Of a stretch of DNA of 64,000 bases, positions 44,385-53,719 are shown one piece after another (the stretch's first letter is position 1; the number at the start of each line of letters is the position of its first letter). The notes under the pieces are model-generated. The model made no database searches. It was not told where the DNA came from and saw only the letters and a program-made list of their open reading frames with translations. Origin of the DNA: Effrenium voratum (taxonomy: Eukaryota; Sar; Dinophyceae; Suessiales; Symbiodiniaceae); contig CAUJNA010003247.1 of NCBI GenBank assembly GCA_963377175.1, positions 685,001 through 749,000 of the forward strand. The letters are read 5' to 3'. Position numbers and translations under genes: made by a program.

Positions 44385-46486
44385 ATGTTTTCAACATTAT
44401 CACTGGACGGCTCAAACAGGATTGTAGCAAGTGAATTAGTATTAATAAATTCAACAGAACCATCAACATTAAGCAGTGTTTATGCTACAAAACAAGAATT
44501 AGCAGACACAGCAGGATCATTAGGTGGAGGTTATACAATTGAAGAAGTTGATGTTCTTATTTTAGCACAGAAAAATAAGATAGATGCCAATATTTTAGAT
44601 ATTACTGAATTAAACGCAACATCAACAACTATGTTTAATGAACAAGTAAATCAAAACGCAACAATTACAAGCAACTTTAATAATATAACAGCACACGGAT
44701 TAACCATAACTTCAATACTACCGACTATATCAGCAAATACAATTAAACTTGATTCTAATTTTAATAACATTAGTTCAAATACACATTTAATCAGTAATTT
44801 AAATGCTACAATAACATCGCATATATCATTAATTGACACAAACATTAATAACATAACAGGACACGGAAACACAATAACAACCATTCTTACAGATATAGCA
44901 GATTTACAAGCAGGAGCGGGTGCTTCTTGGACTACAGCAGAAAAAACAACTATTCAAGCAGATGTATTAACATTATATACAAATGATACTAATTTATTCA
45001 ATACTAACACAGCCTACAGTAATACATTTGCTTCAATTATATCGGATAATAATATACAAGATTTATTAATAACTCAAAATTCAAATACGATTAATAGTTT
45101 AATATCAGCAGATTTACAAAAGTTAGATAAAACAATCACAACTGCCCAAACAATGAACTCGCCATTAATTATTAGTTTAACAGATAATACTAATCCAATT
45201 TTTTTTTGGAATTCAAGATGCTGTAAGTAACCAAAGACTCGAGTTTAAACGAGGACGTCAGTTAGACTCTTATCAAGGACTAACAGGTGCTACGCCTTAT
45301 AGATTATGGTTAGGATGGAACACAGGAGATGTTATTATTGGAAGACCTAATAATGCTTCAAGAATTACAATTAATGGTAATGTTCATACTTCATATAATT
45401 TTGCTCAAGCACACGGAACATCATATTTTGAAGGTGCTGTATATATGAAAGGAAATTTATTTACAAATAATGATTTTTCAACAGATATTAAAACTAAAAT
45501 TGATAATTTAGACAATGCATTAACTCCATATTTAGAAACACACACCCCATCGGCAACTCAAGGTTTTTATGTTCATCATCCTAATTTTGTTGCTTGTAGT
45601 ATTGGCGATATTACAAATTCTTCTAACCAATATTTTATGTGCGACGGTGCTGTATCTAAAACCATTTTCAATAAACCAGTTGACGTATTAGGTGATGTAT
45701 ATACAAATGGCGATTTAACAATGGTTTCTGGTAAGAAAGTTGAAGTCAACCAAGTTCAGTCAGTATCAGGAAATACTTTATTATTACAAAATTCACCGAG
45801 TGGCAATGTTCAATTTGGCAACACATCAAAACTAATAATTGATAATGCTGAAATGTATGTCGATACAAATGATTTAATTCTTCAGGAATAGCAACACTGC
45901 AAACTCTATTAATTTGGTTGTTGGATTATCTGCAACATATGCTGATAATAAAATTATTTTGAATAGTGGAAGTAATAGCGAATTACGAGGCGACTGGACT
46001 ATTGACGGTGATATGACTTTTGGAATTGCTCATAAAATCAATTTGAGACATTTAAATAGCGATGCTGTTTTAAGATTAGAAGCATCAACAACTATTGATA
46101 GTTATATTGATGGCACTAAATATTTACAATTGGATGATACTCAATTTTCATCATATAACGGATTTAATTTAAGTAGTGATAAGAGACTGAAAGATAATAT
46201 AGAAGATGTAGACGATGATACTATAAATATGGTAAAAAACATTAAGATTAAAACATTTGTTAAAAATCAAAAAACTAAAAAAACTGAATTAGGATGGATT
46301 GCTCAAGATGTTCAACAATACACAAATCCTAAATATAATATTGTAAATGACACAGGAGAATACTTAACAATGTGTTATGACAGAATGGCCTGTATTAGTT
46401 GGGATGCTTTAACAAAACTTATTGCTCGTGTAGAATATTTGGAAAACGAAGTCTTTAAAAAGAAAAATAAAAATAAAAATATTTAG
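44385..46486 (+). CDS. Fibre protein with C-terminal S74 chaperone domain, two frameshifts
   Basis: Three consecutive open frames (44385-45230, to 45891, and to 46486) form one protein of about 700 residues. The N-terminal third is Asn/Thr/Ile-rich repeats (ITSNFNNITAHG, ISSNTHLISNLN) typical of trimeric fibre shafts. The middle is beta-rich (YRLWLGWNTGDVIIGRPNNA). The C-terminus, SSDKRLKDNIEDVDDD through ELGWIAQDVQQY, is a peptidase S74 / intramolecular chaperone domain. In tail spikes this domain assists trimerisation and cleaves itself off just before the conserved Ser-Asp. The first break is one extra T in a T9 run (45199-45207). The second is one extra base near 45883. Likely host-recognition fibre. 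Confidence 0.8.
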
Positions 46487-46494
46487 TTTAAAAA

Positions 46495-46530
46495 TCTTGT
46501 AAAATGTATTTAAAGAAATATATAATATAA
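46495..46530 (+). promoter_or_regulatory. Right-arm promoter motif, copy 1
   Basis: TCTTGTAAAATGTATTTAAA followed by GAAATAT, ending 17 bp before the ATG at 46547. It matches copies at 47178, 48785 and 53068. Confidence 0.6.
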
Positions 46531-46546
46531 TATAATATATAATATA

Positions 46547-46828
46547 ATGAGTATTAAACCTGAAGATATGACACTGGAACAAATAAAGGAACAACTGGCG
46601 CTATATAACAGATTATATTATCAAAGAAGGAGACACGAAAAGGACTTTATGGACACCAAAAGGGCAAGTGCTATAAGATTTCACAGAAGAAAGAAATTAG
46701 ACAAGATGGCAGAAAATGGAGAAATTAATTTAAAAGATATTGATTATGAAAATAAACCAGAAGATTTACAGAATACAAAACCCAGAAAATATAAGGCGCA
46801 AACATATAAAATTATAACAGTTGAATAA
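46547..46828 (+). CDS. Small helical basic protein, unknown
   Basis: 93 residues, almost all predicted helix and rich in Arg/Lys (LYYQRRRHEKDFMDTKRASA), with a Pro/Lys tail (NTKPRKYKAQTYKIITVE). No known family. It is the first gene downstream of the fibre gene and the first to carry the shared right-arm motif, so it is probably expressed with the replication genes rather than the capsid genes. Confidence 0.7.
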   Translation: MSIKPEDMTLEQIKEQLALYNRLYYQRRRHEKDFMDTKRASAIRFHRRKKLDKMAENGEINLKDIDYENKPEDLQNTKPRKYKAQTYKIITVE

Positions 46829-46920
46829 ATAATATTTATTAAAATTTCAATATTTTAAGTAATATTTATTAAAATTTATATATTTTAATAAATATTTGGT
46901 GCATTTTTGGGGTTTTAGGT

Positions 46921-47118
46921 TTTGAAACCCCCAGAGCGGGGGGTTCATTCCCCCCAGAGCGGGGGGTTCATTCCCCCCAGAGCGGGGGATTTGCCTGAAA
47001 ATCTTGAAATTAGGTGCTGTTTTGCTGTTCCCCCCAGAGCGGGGGGTTCATTCCCCCCTGTGTGGGGGGTTCATTCCCCCCTGTGTGGGGGGTTCATTCC
47101 CCCCTGTGGGGGGGGATT
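46921..47118. repeat. Array of 23-bp GC hairpins (CCCCCC-AGAGC/TGTGT-GGGGGG)
   Basis: Seven 23-bp units in two blocks (three at about 46925-46990, four at about 47029-47117) are separated by AT-rich viral DNA. Each unit is a C5-6/G5-6 stem around AGAGC in the first four units and TGTGT or TGTG in the last three, joined by GTTCATT. The rest of the 46829-47221 gap holds only AT-rich sequence and the next promoter motif. Possible strong terminator/insulator, quadruplex-forming or recombination site. Open frames through it are artefacts. Confidence 0.9.
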
Positions 47119-47177
47119 TGAAACCATAAATTCAGGAAAAATATAAAAGTATATAGAAATTTTACTATAAAAATATT

Positions 47178-47219
47178 TCTTGTAAAAAAGTATTTAAAGA
47201 AATATTTTATAATACTATT
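47178..47219 (+). promoter_or_regulatory. Right-arm promoter motif, copy 2
   Basis: TCTTGTAAAAAAGTATTTAA then AGAAATATTTTATAATACTA, 2 bp before the ATG at 47222. Nearly identical to copy 4 at 53068 over 40 bp. Confidence 0.65.
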
Positions 47220-47221
47220 AT

Positions 47222-47814
47222 ATGGTGAGTATGTGTGAGGACTGTAGAACTGAAAAGAACAAAGCTAAAACATTCAATAAAAAATATTAAGCGAACATTG
47301 TATCAATATAAGTAAGTTTTTACAATGTAAAAACTGTTGTAAATTTCATAGTATATTAGATGACAATGAATTTAAAACACTACACCCTGAACAACAACAA
47401 TTATATATTTTGGTTAAATTATTTCCATTTCCTACCGCCATCAAAGAATTTAAAAGAATGGTTAGTAAATCTTTATTACCTGAATATTTTGTTAAGGATG
47501 ATTTAAAAACATTGAAGCAATTAGTAAATAGAAGAACTTTTCATATTATTAAAAAATATTATAATGTAATGTATATTGAGAATGCTTACAAAGAATATTT
47601 TGTATGGAATGGGTTTAGTAGAACAATTCAAGAAGAAATAAACAAAAACAAACTTCGATGGCGCTCGTGGTATTTAGTTAAAACAAGTATTAAATTAATA
47701 TAAAGATATTATTTAGGTGTAAATATCATACCTTTTAGACATTGTAATATACATAGCATTGATGATTTCAAGGAATTTTATTTCTGGAAGATTGACCAAC
47801 AAGCAATATTTTAA
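47222..47814 (+). pseudogene. Zinc-cluster protein, broken paralogue of 53165-53719
   Basis: The ATG directly follows promoter motif copy 2. The frame starts MVSMCEDCRTEKNKAKTF and stops after 22 codons at an A6 run. Adding one A restores a long frame with EHCINISKFLQCKNCCKFH and a mixed alpha/beta body. That frame meets TAA at 47701-47703, but in the same frame a protein-like stretch (NIIPFRHCNIHSIDDFKEFY) continues to 47814. The cysteine layout C-x2-C-x18-C-x8-C-x2-C matches the gene at 53165-53719. One frameshift plus one in-frame stop suggest a decaying duplicate, although slippage and readthrough cannot be excluded. Confidence 0.65.
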
Positions 47815-47835
47815 AATAATATCACCTTTATTAAT

Positions 47836-48684
47836 ATGGCAAATATTAATAAAAATGATATAATTAGTAAAACCTATTATGATAGATCAGGATACGGAAG
47901 TATCACAACAACCTATAAGGATGCTAAACAAAAGGAACAAAGCATAACCTTAAACGATGTTAAAGAATGGTTTCAAAAGAACATAGAACAGAAGAAGCAA
48001 TTAAGAGGCAACAATTCATTTATTTCTCCACATCCATACTTTGAAGTTCAATTAGATTTATTTTTTATTAATGACATACCCAATCAAAAATTTAAAGTAG
48101 GGATGGTTTTAATTGATATATTTACCAGATATTCTACAGTAATACCTATTAAATCAAAACAACCGCCTGACATATTAGCGGGAGTAATGGAAGGAATGCA
48201 GAAAATGAAAGGCAAACCAGAAATTATTTATAGCGACGAGGAAGGCAGTTTATATAATAAAACAGTTGAAGATTATTTCAAAGAAGAAGGAATAGAATTA
48301 TACCGCACAAGAGGACATCCTAATTTTGCAGAACGTTTTATACGCACCTACAAAGATATGTTATATAAAAGGGTTGAAAAAGATGAAAAAGAAGGAAAGG
48401 AAAATATACAATGGATAGATTATAAGTTTGAAATATTACTAACTTATAATAATAAAATGGAACATTCAAGCATAGGAATGACACCAGCGGAAGCATTGAA
48501 TGAAAAAAACAATTATAAAGTAAAAATGAAAATGGCAACCGAAGCAACTAGAACCCGTAAATATCCTGAAATTAACATAGGTGACGAAGTGAAGATTTAC
48601 AGAAAGAAAGCAATAACTGAAAAGGAAAGGAGTAGTAATTGGTTGCCTACAAAATATAAGGTTGAAAGGATTGAAAAAAATTAG
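47836..48684 (+). CDS. Retroviral-type (rve) DDE integrase
   Basis: This 282-residue integrase would cut and join viral ends into host DNA, giving the 5-bp target duplication. RNase H-fold catalytic residues are visible: Asp74 in FEVQLDLFF, Asp134 in EIIYSDEEGS and Glu166 in PNFAERFIRTYKD, followed by a helical region with HSSIGMTPAEALNEK. A C-terminal SH3-like part (INIGDEVKIYRKK) is interrupted by TAG after an A7 run. Adding one A continues it as LGQTYFYLEHNTRPFLRLEI and then LKV, the expected end of polinton integrases. So the last about 25 residues appear lost through a one-base deletion. A clear N-terminal HHCC zinc domain is not visible. Confidence 0.9.
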   Translation: MANINKNDIISKTYYDRSGYGSITTTYKDAKQKEQSITLNDVKEWFQKNIEQKKQLRGNNSFISPHPYFEVQLDLFFINDIPNQKFKVGMVLIDIFTRYSTVIPIKSKQPPDILAGVMEGMQKMKGKPEIIYSDEEGSLYNKTVEDYFKEEGIELYRTRGHPNFAERFIRTYKDMLYKRVEKDEKEGKENIQWIDYKFEILLTYNNKMEHSSIGMTPAEALNEKNNYKVKMKMATEATRTRKYPEINIGDEVKIYRKKAITEKERSSNWLPTKYKVERIEKN

Positions 48685-48784
48685 GACAAACTTATTTTTA
48701 TTTGGAACATAACACACGACCATTCTTAAGACTTGAAATTTTGAAAGTTGAAAAAATATATAGAATTTTTATTATAAAAAATTT

Positions 48785-48822
48785 TCTTGTAAAAAAGTTA
48801 TTTAAAGAAATATTTTATAATA
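48785..48822 (+). promoter_or_regulatory. Right-arm promoter motif, copy 3
   Basis: TCTTGTAAAAAAGTTATTTA then AAGAAATATTTTATAAT, about 20 bp before the ATG of the replication gene at 48842. Confidence 0.65.
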
Positions 48823-48841
48823 TAAATATATAGATTATATT

Positions 48842-51800
48842 ATGAGTAAGTTTTTACAGCGTAATATAAACGAGTTAAACAAACTCAAAAGAAATTCAAC
48901 ACAGAGCGCAAATAATGCAACTAAAAGAAGGGTTGATGAGATTATTAAACTTTATACTGAAAGAAAGTTATCAAATGTAGCAACGGCAGAAAGTTTAATC
49001 AAAGGTTTAACTTCTACTGATAAAAAGGTTTATGACAAAGCATTTCAAAAATACAAGGATAATATCAAGAAAATCAAGGATACAAAACCCTTAAATCAAA
49101 GAATGACAGAAACAAGAGCGAAGAAGGAAGAAGAAGGCAGGGTATATAAACCAAGAGGAGTAAGGGCGAAAAAAACTTATTTTATTCAATTTATGTTGTA
49201 CACAGCAAGAGAGGAAAGCAAAGATACAAAGATAAAATCTAAACCCGCTTTTAAACACAGACTAATGAATTTTTACACAAAAACTTTTGATAATCTTAAT
49301 GTTACAATTCAAGCACGGACAATTTCAACAGATATTATAAAAAAAAGGATATTTCAATACTTAGGAAACTCGGATATACGATATGGAAGCAATAATGATA
49401 CACCAAATGACGAATTTACTGACACAATAAATCTATTAACAACAGATGAAGATTTTAATGAAATATATAGAGAAATGACAGAATTTTATAATGATATTGA
49501 ATGTGTCAAAATATTATCAGTGGAAGTGATGAATAAAAACGGCGAAAAGTTTAATATATTAACCGAAAACTTAAGGGATGCTACAAACGTATCAATTTAT
49601 CATAAATATATACACACACCTATTAAAATGAGCGAGGGCACTATACAAAAGGCAATCAAGAAAGGTAATTATATAGACAATGAATGTTGGATAAATTCAT
49701 TAACTGATTTTTACAGTGATACGATCATGAATGAAAAAACCCGCAACAGACTAACCAGAGACAAAATTATTGAAATCATAGGTAGGGATGATTTTAAGGA
49801 GGTAGGAGCAACCATTCAAGAAATGGAAGCAGTATTCAAAAAGTTTAATATTCAAGATAGAATTTTCAATTTTGTAAATGAAGTTATTTATAAATATGAA
49901 CCAGAAAAAAGAAACCACCATATAAAAACTTTTTACGCAATGGTGAAGAATAACCATATTTACACATTAAACTATGATTTATGTAAGATACAACAAAAGC
50001 AATTAATAACAAAACTACCTACTATAAAAGCACACACTGATTATTATATAAATGAAAGAGAAGAACCTCCGCAATACAAAATGATTAAATGTATAGATGA
50101 TATACTTAAAATTAAAACTGATGATAAAACAAAGGAAATATATTTAGTGCCTGAAAATAATAATTTGGCAGAATTATTATTCCAGTTGTTGAATATTGGA
50201 TATGAACCCAGAATTAAATACACAGGTATTATTGATGAAATAAGATTAAGATTGAACAAGATAACATATATCATAAAAACTCAAAATTTAATTAAATCTT
50301 CCGGCGATGGATGGGTTGCAGTGAGCAATGAAACTACATACAACAATATGAACAAAGCAATGTTTAATTTCAATAAATCCTTATTCATATCATCGCATAA
50401 ATCCTTTTATAACGACATTGATATTAAAATATTAAATGAAACAAGAAGTATAGCACCTTCGGGTTTATTATCGAGTAATATTAATTTAGTTTATAAAACA
50501 GAAATAGATGTAAATAAAGCATTTACCAAAGGTTTTTTAAATATTAGGGAAATACCAGTATTTAACCAGTTTGATCATTGGAAAAAATACAACGATGAAA
50601 TTAAAATAGATGAACTCCATGAATTAACTTTATATTATGTTGAAACTATAGATACAAATGTAAGACCATTAAAAACAACAATGGACAGCATTAAGGAACT
50701 AATAGAGAAAAATCAACACACCAAGCAGATGATATATTCTATTGCATATAGTAAAGGTATTGACGTTGCTACTTATATAGAATTTCGTAAAACACATGAT
50801 TTAAGTTTGTTTTTAAATCCTGATGAATTAAAACAAGCAATTAGAAACATTGTAATAAGTGGTAATCACAACTTATTTTTCAACAAAAAATATAATCTAG
50901 TATATGGCAAGTTTTTGAAGGAATTCATCAATGAGAATAAGACACACAAAATCAATATTTTATATTATAAACAACCTTCATTTATTCATAAGGTTGAATA
51001 TACAAATATTATTAATGAACTTTTACAAACAAATATAGATGAACATGACGAAGCATTAGATAAACTAATTAAACAGTTAATAGCAAATGTAAATTTTGGA
51101 TTATTAGAAAAAGGAGGCGCTACAGCACATCAAAGTATTTTATTTAAAAGTATTGATGAAGCAGTCCATTATCAAACAGAATACGGAGGTAAAATTAATA
51201 AGTTATCGCATATTATAAGCGAATATCCCGAAATGATAACCGAATATGACGACGAAGGAGGCGCAACTACAACATATTATGGATTTGATGAGGATGAATG
51301 GGATGTAAAGGCATCATATTATATATTGAATTTGAAGGATAAGGCAGTATTAAGAAACGGATATAGATATATTAAAGAACTACTTTTACAACATCACAAT
51401 TTTAAAATGAACCAAGACTTTAAGACACTAATAACTAATAATATTAATATATATAGTGTAAAAACAGATGCTTTTGTAATTGATACATGCAATGAAGAAA
51501 AAACAAAGCAATTATTAGAATTTCATGATGATATAGGAGGTTGGAAAGTTTCAAAGCAGAGAGATGAAATTAATTTACCTACAGTAAAATTTAACGTTGT
51601 AAATAATGAATTAATAAAAATACCAGCTTATGAAAGTAAAACTATTGATATTAAAGATGAATACGACACTGATAACATTATAGAGATTGTTAAACAGAAT
51701 AATCCTATTATGATCAGAGGTGAACTACCGGGCACAGGAAAATCATATATATGTCAAAAAATGGTTGATAAAAATTATAAGGTAATTTTTATTTGTCCTA

Positions 51801-52990
51801 CTAATAAACTATTACAGGCATTTGAAGGAGAAGCAATGACGATAAATAAATTCTTTGGTATTAATTATGGAGATGCTAAATTAGAACCATTTGATTTTAC
51901 AGAATTTGATGTAATAGTATTTGATGAAATCTATTTTAGTAATTTAAATATATACTGGAGAATAAAACAATTTGTAGAGCAAAATAAGCACAACAAAATT
52001 ATAATAGCAACAGGAGACACCAAGCAATTAAAACCAGTGCAAGAAATAACAAATACTCAAGACTATGAATTATACACTGACAATATTATAGATAATATTT
52101 TTACACATAATATAATATTGAAAGAATGTAAGAGACTTAACACACAGGAAGATAAGGATAAACTCAAGAATATAAAATATGATATTTTTATTAATAAATT
52201 ACCAATTAAAACTATTATTGAAAAATATTTTGAATACACCACAGACATAAGTAGTTCCAAAAACAACATAGCATTTTTGAATACAACCTGTAAAAATGTA
52301 TCAAATGAAATTAGAAAGTTAGAAAATAGAAAGGATGAATATGAAGTAGGAGAATTTTTAATTTGTAGAGAATATACTAAAACTAAAACATCAGTTTTTA
52401 ATGTAAATTTCAAATATAAAATAGTTCATATTGGAAGTGATGGAATATTTACATTAAAAAATGTAAAAACCGAAATTTTACAATCCGTAGAAGTTGCTAA
52501 AATAAGAAGCAATTTTATATTTTCTTCTTGCTCTACATGTCATTCTACTCAAGGTAGTAGCATTGATGACACCATAACAATTTTTGATTATAATCATTTT
52601 TTGGTAAAGAATTATCCAGAATGGATTTTTACAGCGGTAACACGTGCTCGTGATTTAAACAAAGTCAAATTTTATAAATATACAAAGGATGTTGATGATG
52701 TATTTAATCAAAAATGTATTATGAGTTATTTTGAAAGGAAAATTTTGAATTATAAGGAACAAGACAGGAAAGCAAAAAGAAGCATACCTAGAGAAGGTTA
52801 TGTAAATACTCAATGGTTTTTAGATAATATAAATAATCAATGTAATTACTGCGGTTGCGGTTTTCCTATTGATATGAAAAATGGTAATATAATGACTAAT
52901 CTAACAGCACAACGAAAAGATAATGAATTAACTCATACAATGGAAAATATCATCCCATTTTGTAAATTATGTAATTGTAGTTGTAAATGA
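48842..52990 (+). CDS. Replication protein: PolB-like palm + SF1 helicase + HNH-like zinc module
   Basis: This 1,382-residue protein carries several modules. Residues 1-110 are basic and helical. Residues 270-380 hold NECWINSL (Cys282) and NHIYTLN (His372), a possible cysteine-peptidase-like or structural insert. Family B polymerase palm motifs follow: A, IDVNKAFTKG (Asp556); B, KQLIANVNFGLLEKG (744-758); C, SVKTDAFVI (Asp876), with KTD instead of the usual DTD. An SF1 helicase follows: Walker A GELPGTGKS (Lys967), Walker B VIVFDEIY (Asp1028), ATGDTKQLKPV, CHSTQGSSIDDT and FTAVTRARDLN. The end (1334-1382) has CNYCGCGF and ENIIPFCKLCNC, like an HNH endonuclease zinc core. It probably replicates the provirus genome. 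No clear 3'-5' exonuclease motifs were seen. The frame is undamaged over 4.1 kb. Confidence 0.85.
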   Translation: MSKFLQRNINELNKLKRNSTQSANNATKRRVDEIIKLYTERKLSNVATAESLIKGLTSTDKKVYDKAFQKYKDNIKKIKDTKPLNQRMTETRAKKEEEGRVYKPRGVRAKKTYFIQFMLYTAREESKDTKIKSKPAFKHRLMNFYTKTFDNLNVTIQARTISTDIIKKRIFQYLGNSDIRYGSNNDTPNDEFTDTINLLTTDEDFNEIYREMTEFYNDIECVKILSVEVMNKNGEKFNILTENLRDATNVSIYHKYIHTPIKMSEGTIQKAIKKGNYIDNECWINSLTDFYSDTIMNEKTRNRLTRDKIIEIIGRDDFKEVGATIQEMEAVFKKFNIQDRIFNFVNEVIYKYEPEKRNHHIKTFYAMVKNNHIYTLNYDLCKIQQKQLITKLPTIKAHTDYYINEREEPPQYKMIKCIDDILKIKTDDKTKEIYLVPENNNLAELLFQLLNIGYEPRIKYTGIIDEIRLRLNKITYIIKTQNLIKSSGDGWVAVSNETTYNNMNKAMFNFNKSLFISSHKSFYNDIDIKILNETRSIAPSGLLSSNINLVYKTEIDVNKAFTKGFLNIREIPVFNQFDHWKKYNDEIKIDELHELTLYYVETIDTNVRPLKTTMDSIKELIEKNQHTKQMIYSIAYSKGIDVATYIEFRKTHDLSLFLNPDELKQAIRNIVISGNHNLFFNKKYNLVYGKFLKEFINENKTHKINILYYKQPSFIHKVEYTNIINELLQTNIDEHDEALDKLIKQLIANVNFGLLEKGGATAHQSILFKSIDEAVHYQTEYGGKINKLSHIISEYPEMITEYDDEGGATTTYYGFDEDEWDVKASYYILNLKDKAVLRNGYRYIKELLLQHHNFKMNQDFKTLITNNINIYSVKTDAFVIDTCNEEKTKQLLEFHDDIGGWKVSKQRDEINLPTVKFNVVNNELIKIPAYESKTIDIKDEYDTDNIIEIVKQNNPIMIRGELPGTGKSYICQKMVDKNYKVIFICPTNKLLQAFEGEAMTINKFFGINYGDAKLEPFDFTEFDVIVFDEIYFSNLNIYWRIKQFVEQNKHNKIIIATGDTKQLKPVQEITNTQDYELYTDNIIDNIFTHNIILKECKRLNTQEDKDKLKNIKYDIFINKLPIKTIIEKYFEYTTDISSSKNNIAFLNTTCKNVSNEIRKLENRKDEYEVGEFLICREYTKTKTSVFNVNFKYKIVHIGSDGIFTLKNVKTEILQSVEVAKIRSNFIFSSCSTCHSTQGSSIDDTITIFDYNHFLVKNYPEWIFTAVTRARDLNKVKFYKYTKDVDDVFNQKCIMSYFERKILNYKEQDRKAKRSIPREGYVNTQWFLDNINNQCNYCGCGFPIDMKNGNIMTNLTAQRKDNELTHTMENIIPFCKLCNCSCK

Positions 52991-53067
52991 TGATAATTAT
53001 AATTTAATTATGATAATTTAATTATAATTTTTAATTTACTAATTTAATTTTAATTTAAAATTAAAAT

Positions 53068-53110
53068 TCTTGTAAAAAGTATTTAAAGAAATATTTTATA
53101 ATACTATTAT
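53068..53110 (+). promoter_or_regulatory. Right-arm promoter motif, copy 4
   Basis: TCTTGTAAAAAGTATTTAAA then GAAATATTTTATAATACTAT. It differs from copy 2 by one A in the A-run. It precedes an 18-codon ATG frame (53119-53175) and the zinc-cluster gene ATG at 53165. Confidence 0.65.
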
Positions 53111-53118
53111 ATAGTGTG

Positions 53119-53175
53119 ATGAGTGATACAGTCCATGATGCTAAAAATATATTGAAAAAAGTTTATGAGTTATAA
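53119..53175 (+). other. Short upstream open frame
   Basis: MSDTVHDAKNILKKVYEL in 18 codons, ending with TAA that overlaps the first codons of the zinc-cluster gene in another frame. It may be a regulatory uORF, or a former N-terminal extension lost by a frameshift. Confidence 0.35.
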
Positions 53176-53719
53176 ATGTGAAGACTGTGAAATGCTAAAA
53201 TTACCAATTGAACGGGGTTTTACAAATGGCGTTTGTAATAATATTTGTCAATATATGATATGCAATAATTGCAATAGAATTATAAACAAAATTGATGATA
53301 TAAATAACAAAGATATTGATATTAAAAATAATGAAACTATTGATGATGATTTAGAAATATTTGTGCTTATTGAAATGAATAATTTCTTAACTATAGAAGG
53401 GATTGATAATTTATTATATCAGGGCGATGATGAAGGAAATGCTAATGATTTTATTTTTAAGTATTATAGCATGGTAAAAAGATTATACAATATGTCTTTT
53501 AGCATTAAACGTTTAAAATATGAAACATTGAATGATAATGACTTTGATTTTTTACACGAGTTTTTAAATGATGAGTATAAAACTCACGAACTTAGATATA
53601 CAATAACACGTGCAATTGGAATAATGGGAATGTTTAGAAAACAAATAAGAAGTAATATTTATAATGAAACAACGTGTGATAAAATAAAAGAAAGAATTAA
53701 GGAAGAATGGTGCCCGTAA
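53165..53719 (+). CDS. Zinc-cluster protein (C-x2-C-x15-C-x8-C-x2-C)
   Basis: The 184-residue product starts MSYKCEDCEMLKLPIERGFT, followed by GVCNNICQYMICNNCNR. Its cysteine spacing is the same as in the broken gene at 47222-47814, and it carries the same promoter motif. The remainder is acidic and helical. Its last codons (EEWCP, stop) lie inside the inner edge of the right TIR. Function is unknown; a zinc-binding regulatory role early in infection is plausible from the shared promoter with the replication gene. Confidence 0.75.
   Translation: MSYKCEDCEMLKLPIERGFTNGVCNNICQYMICNNCNRIINKIDDINNKDIDIKNNETIDDDLEIFVLIEMNNFLTIEGIDNLLYQGDDEGNANDFIFKYYSMVKRLYNMSFSIKRLKYETLNDNDFDFLHEFLNDEYKTHELRYTITRAIGIMGMFRKQIRSNIYNETTCDKIKERIKEEWCP

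Noticed and set aside
46922..47146. 74-codon open frame through the GC hairpins
   Set aside because: Purely a reading of the 23-bp repeat; composition differs from all viral genes.
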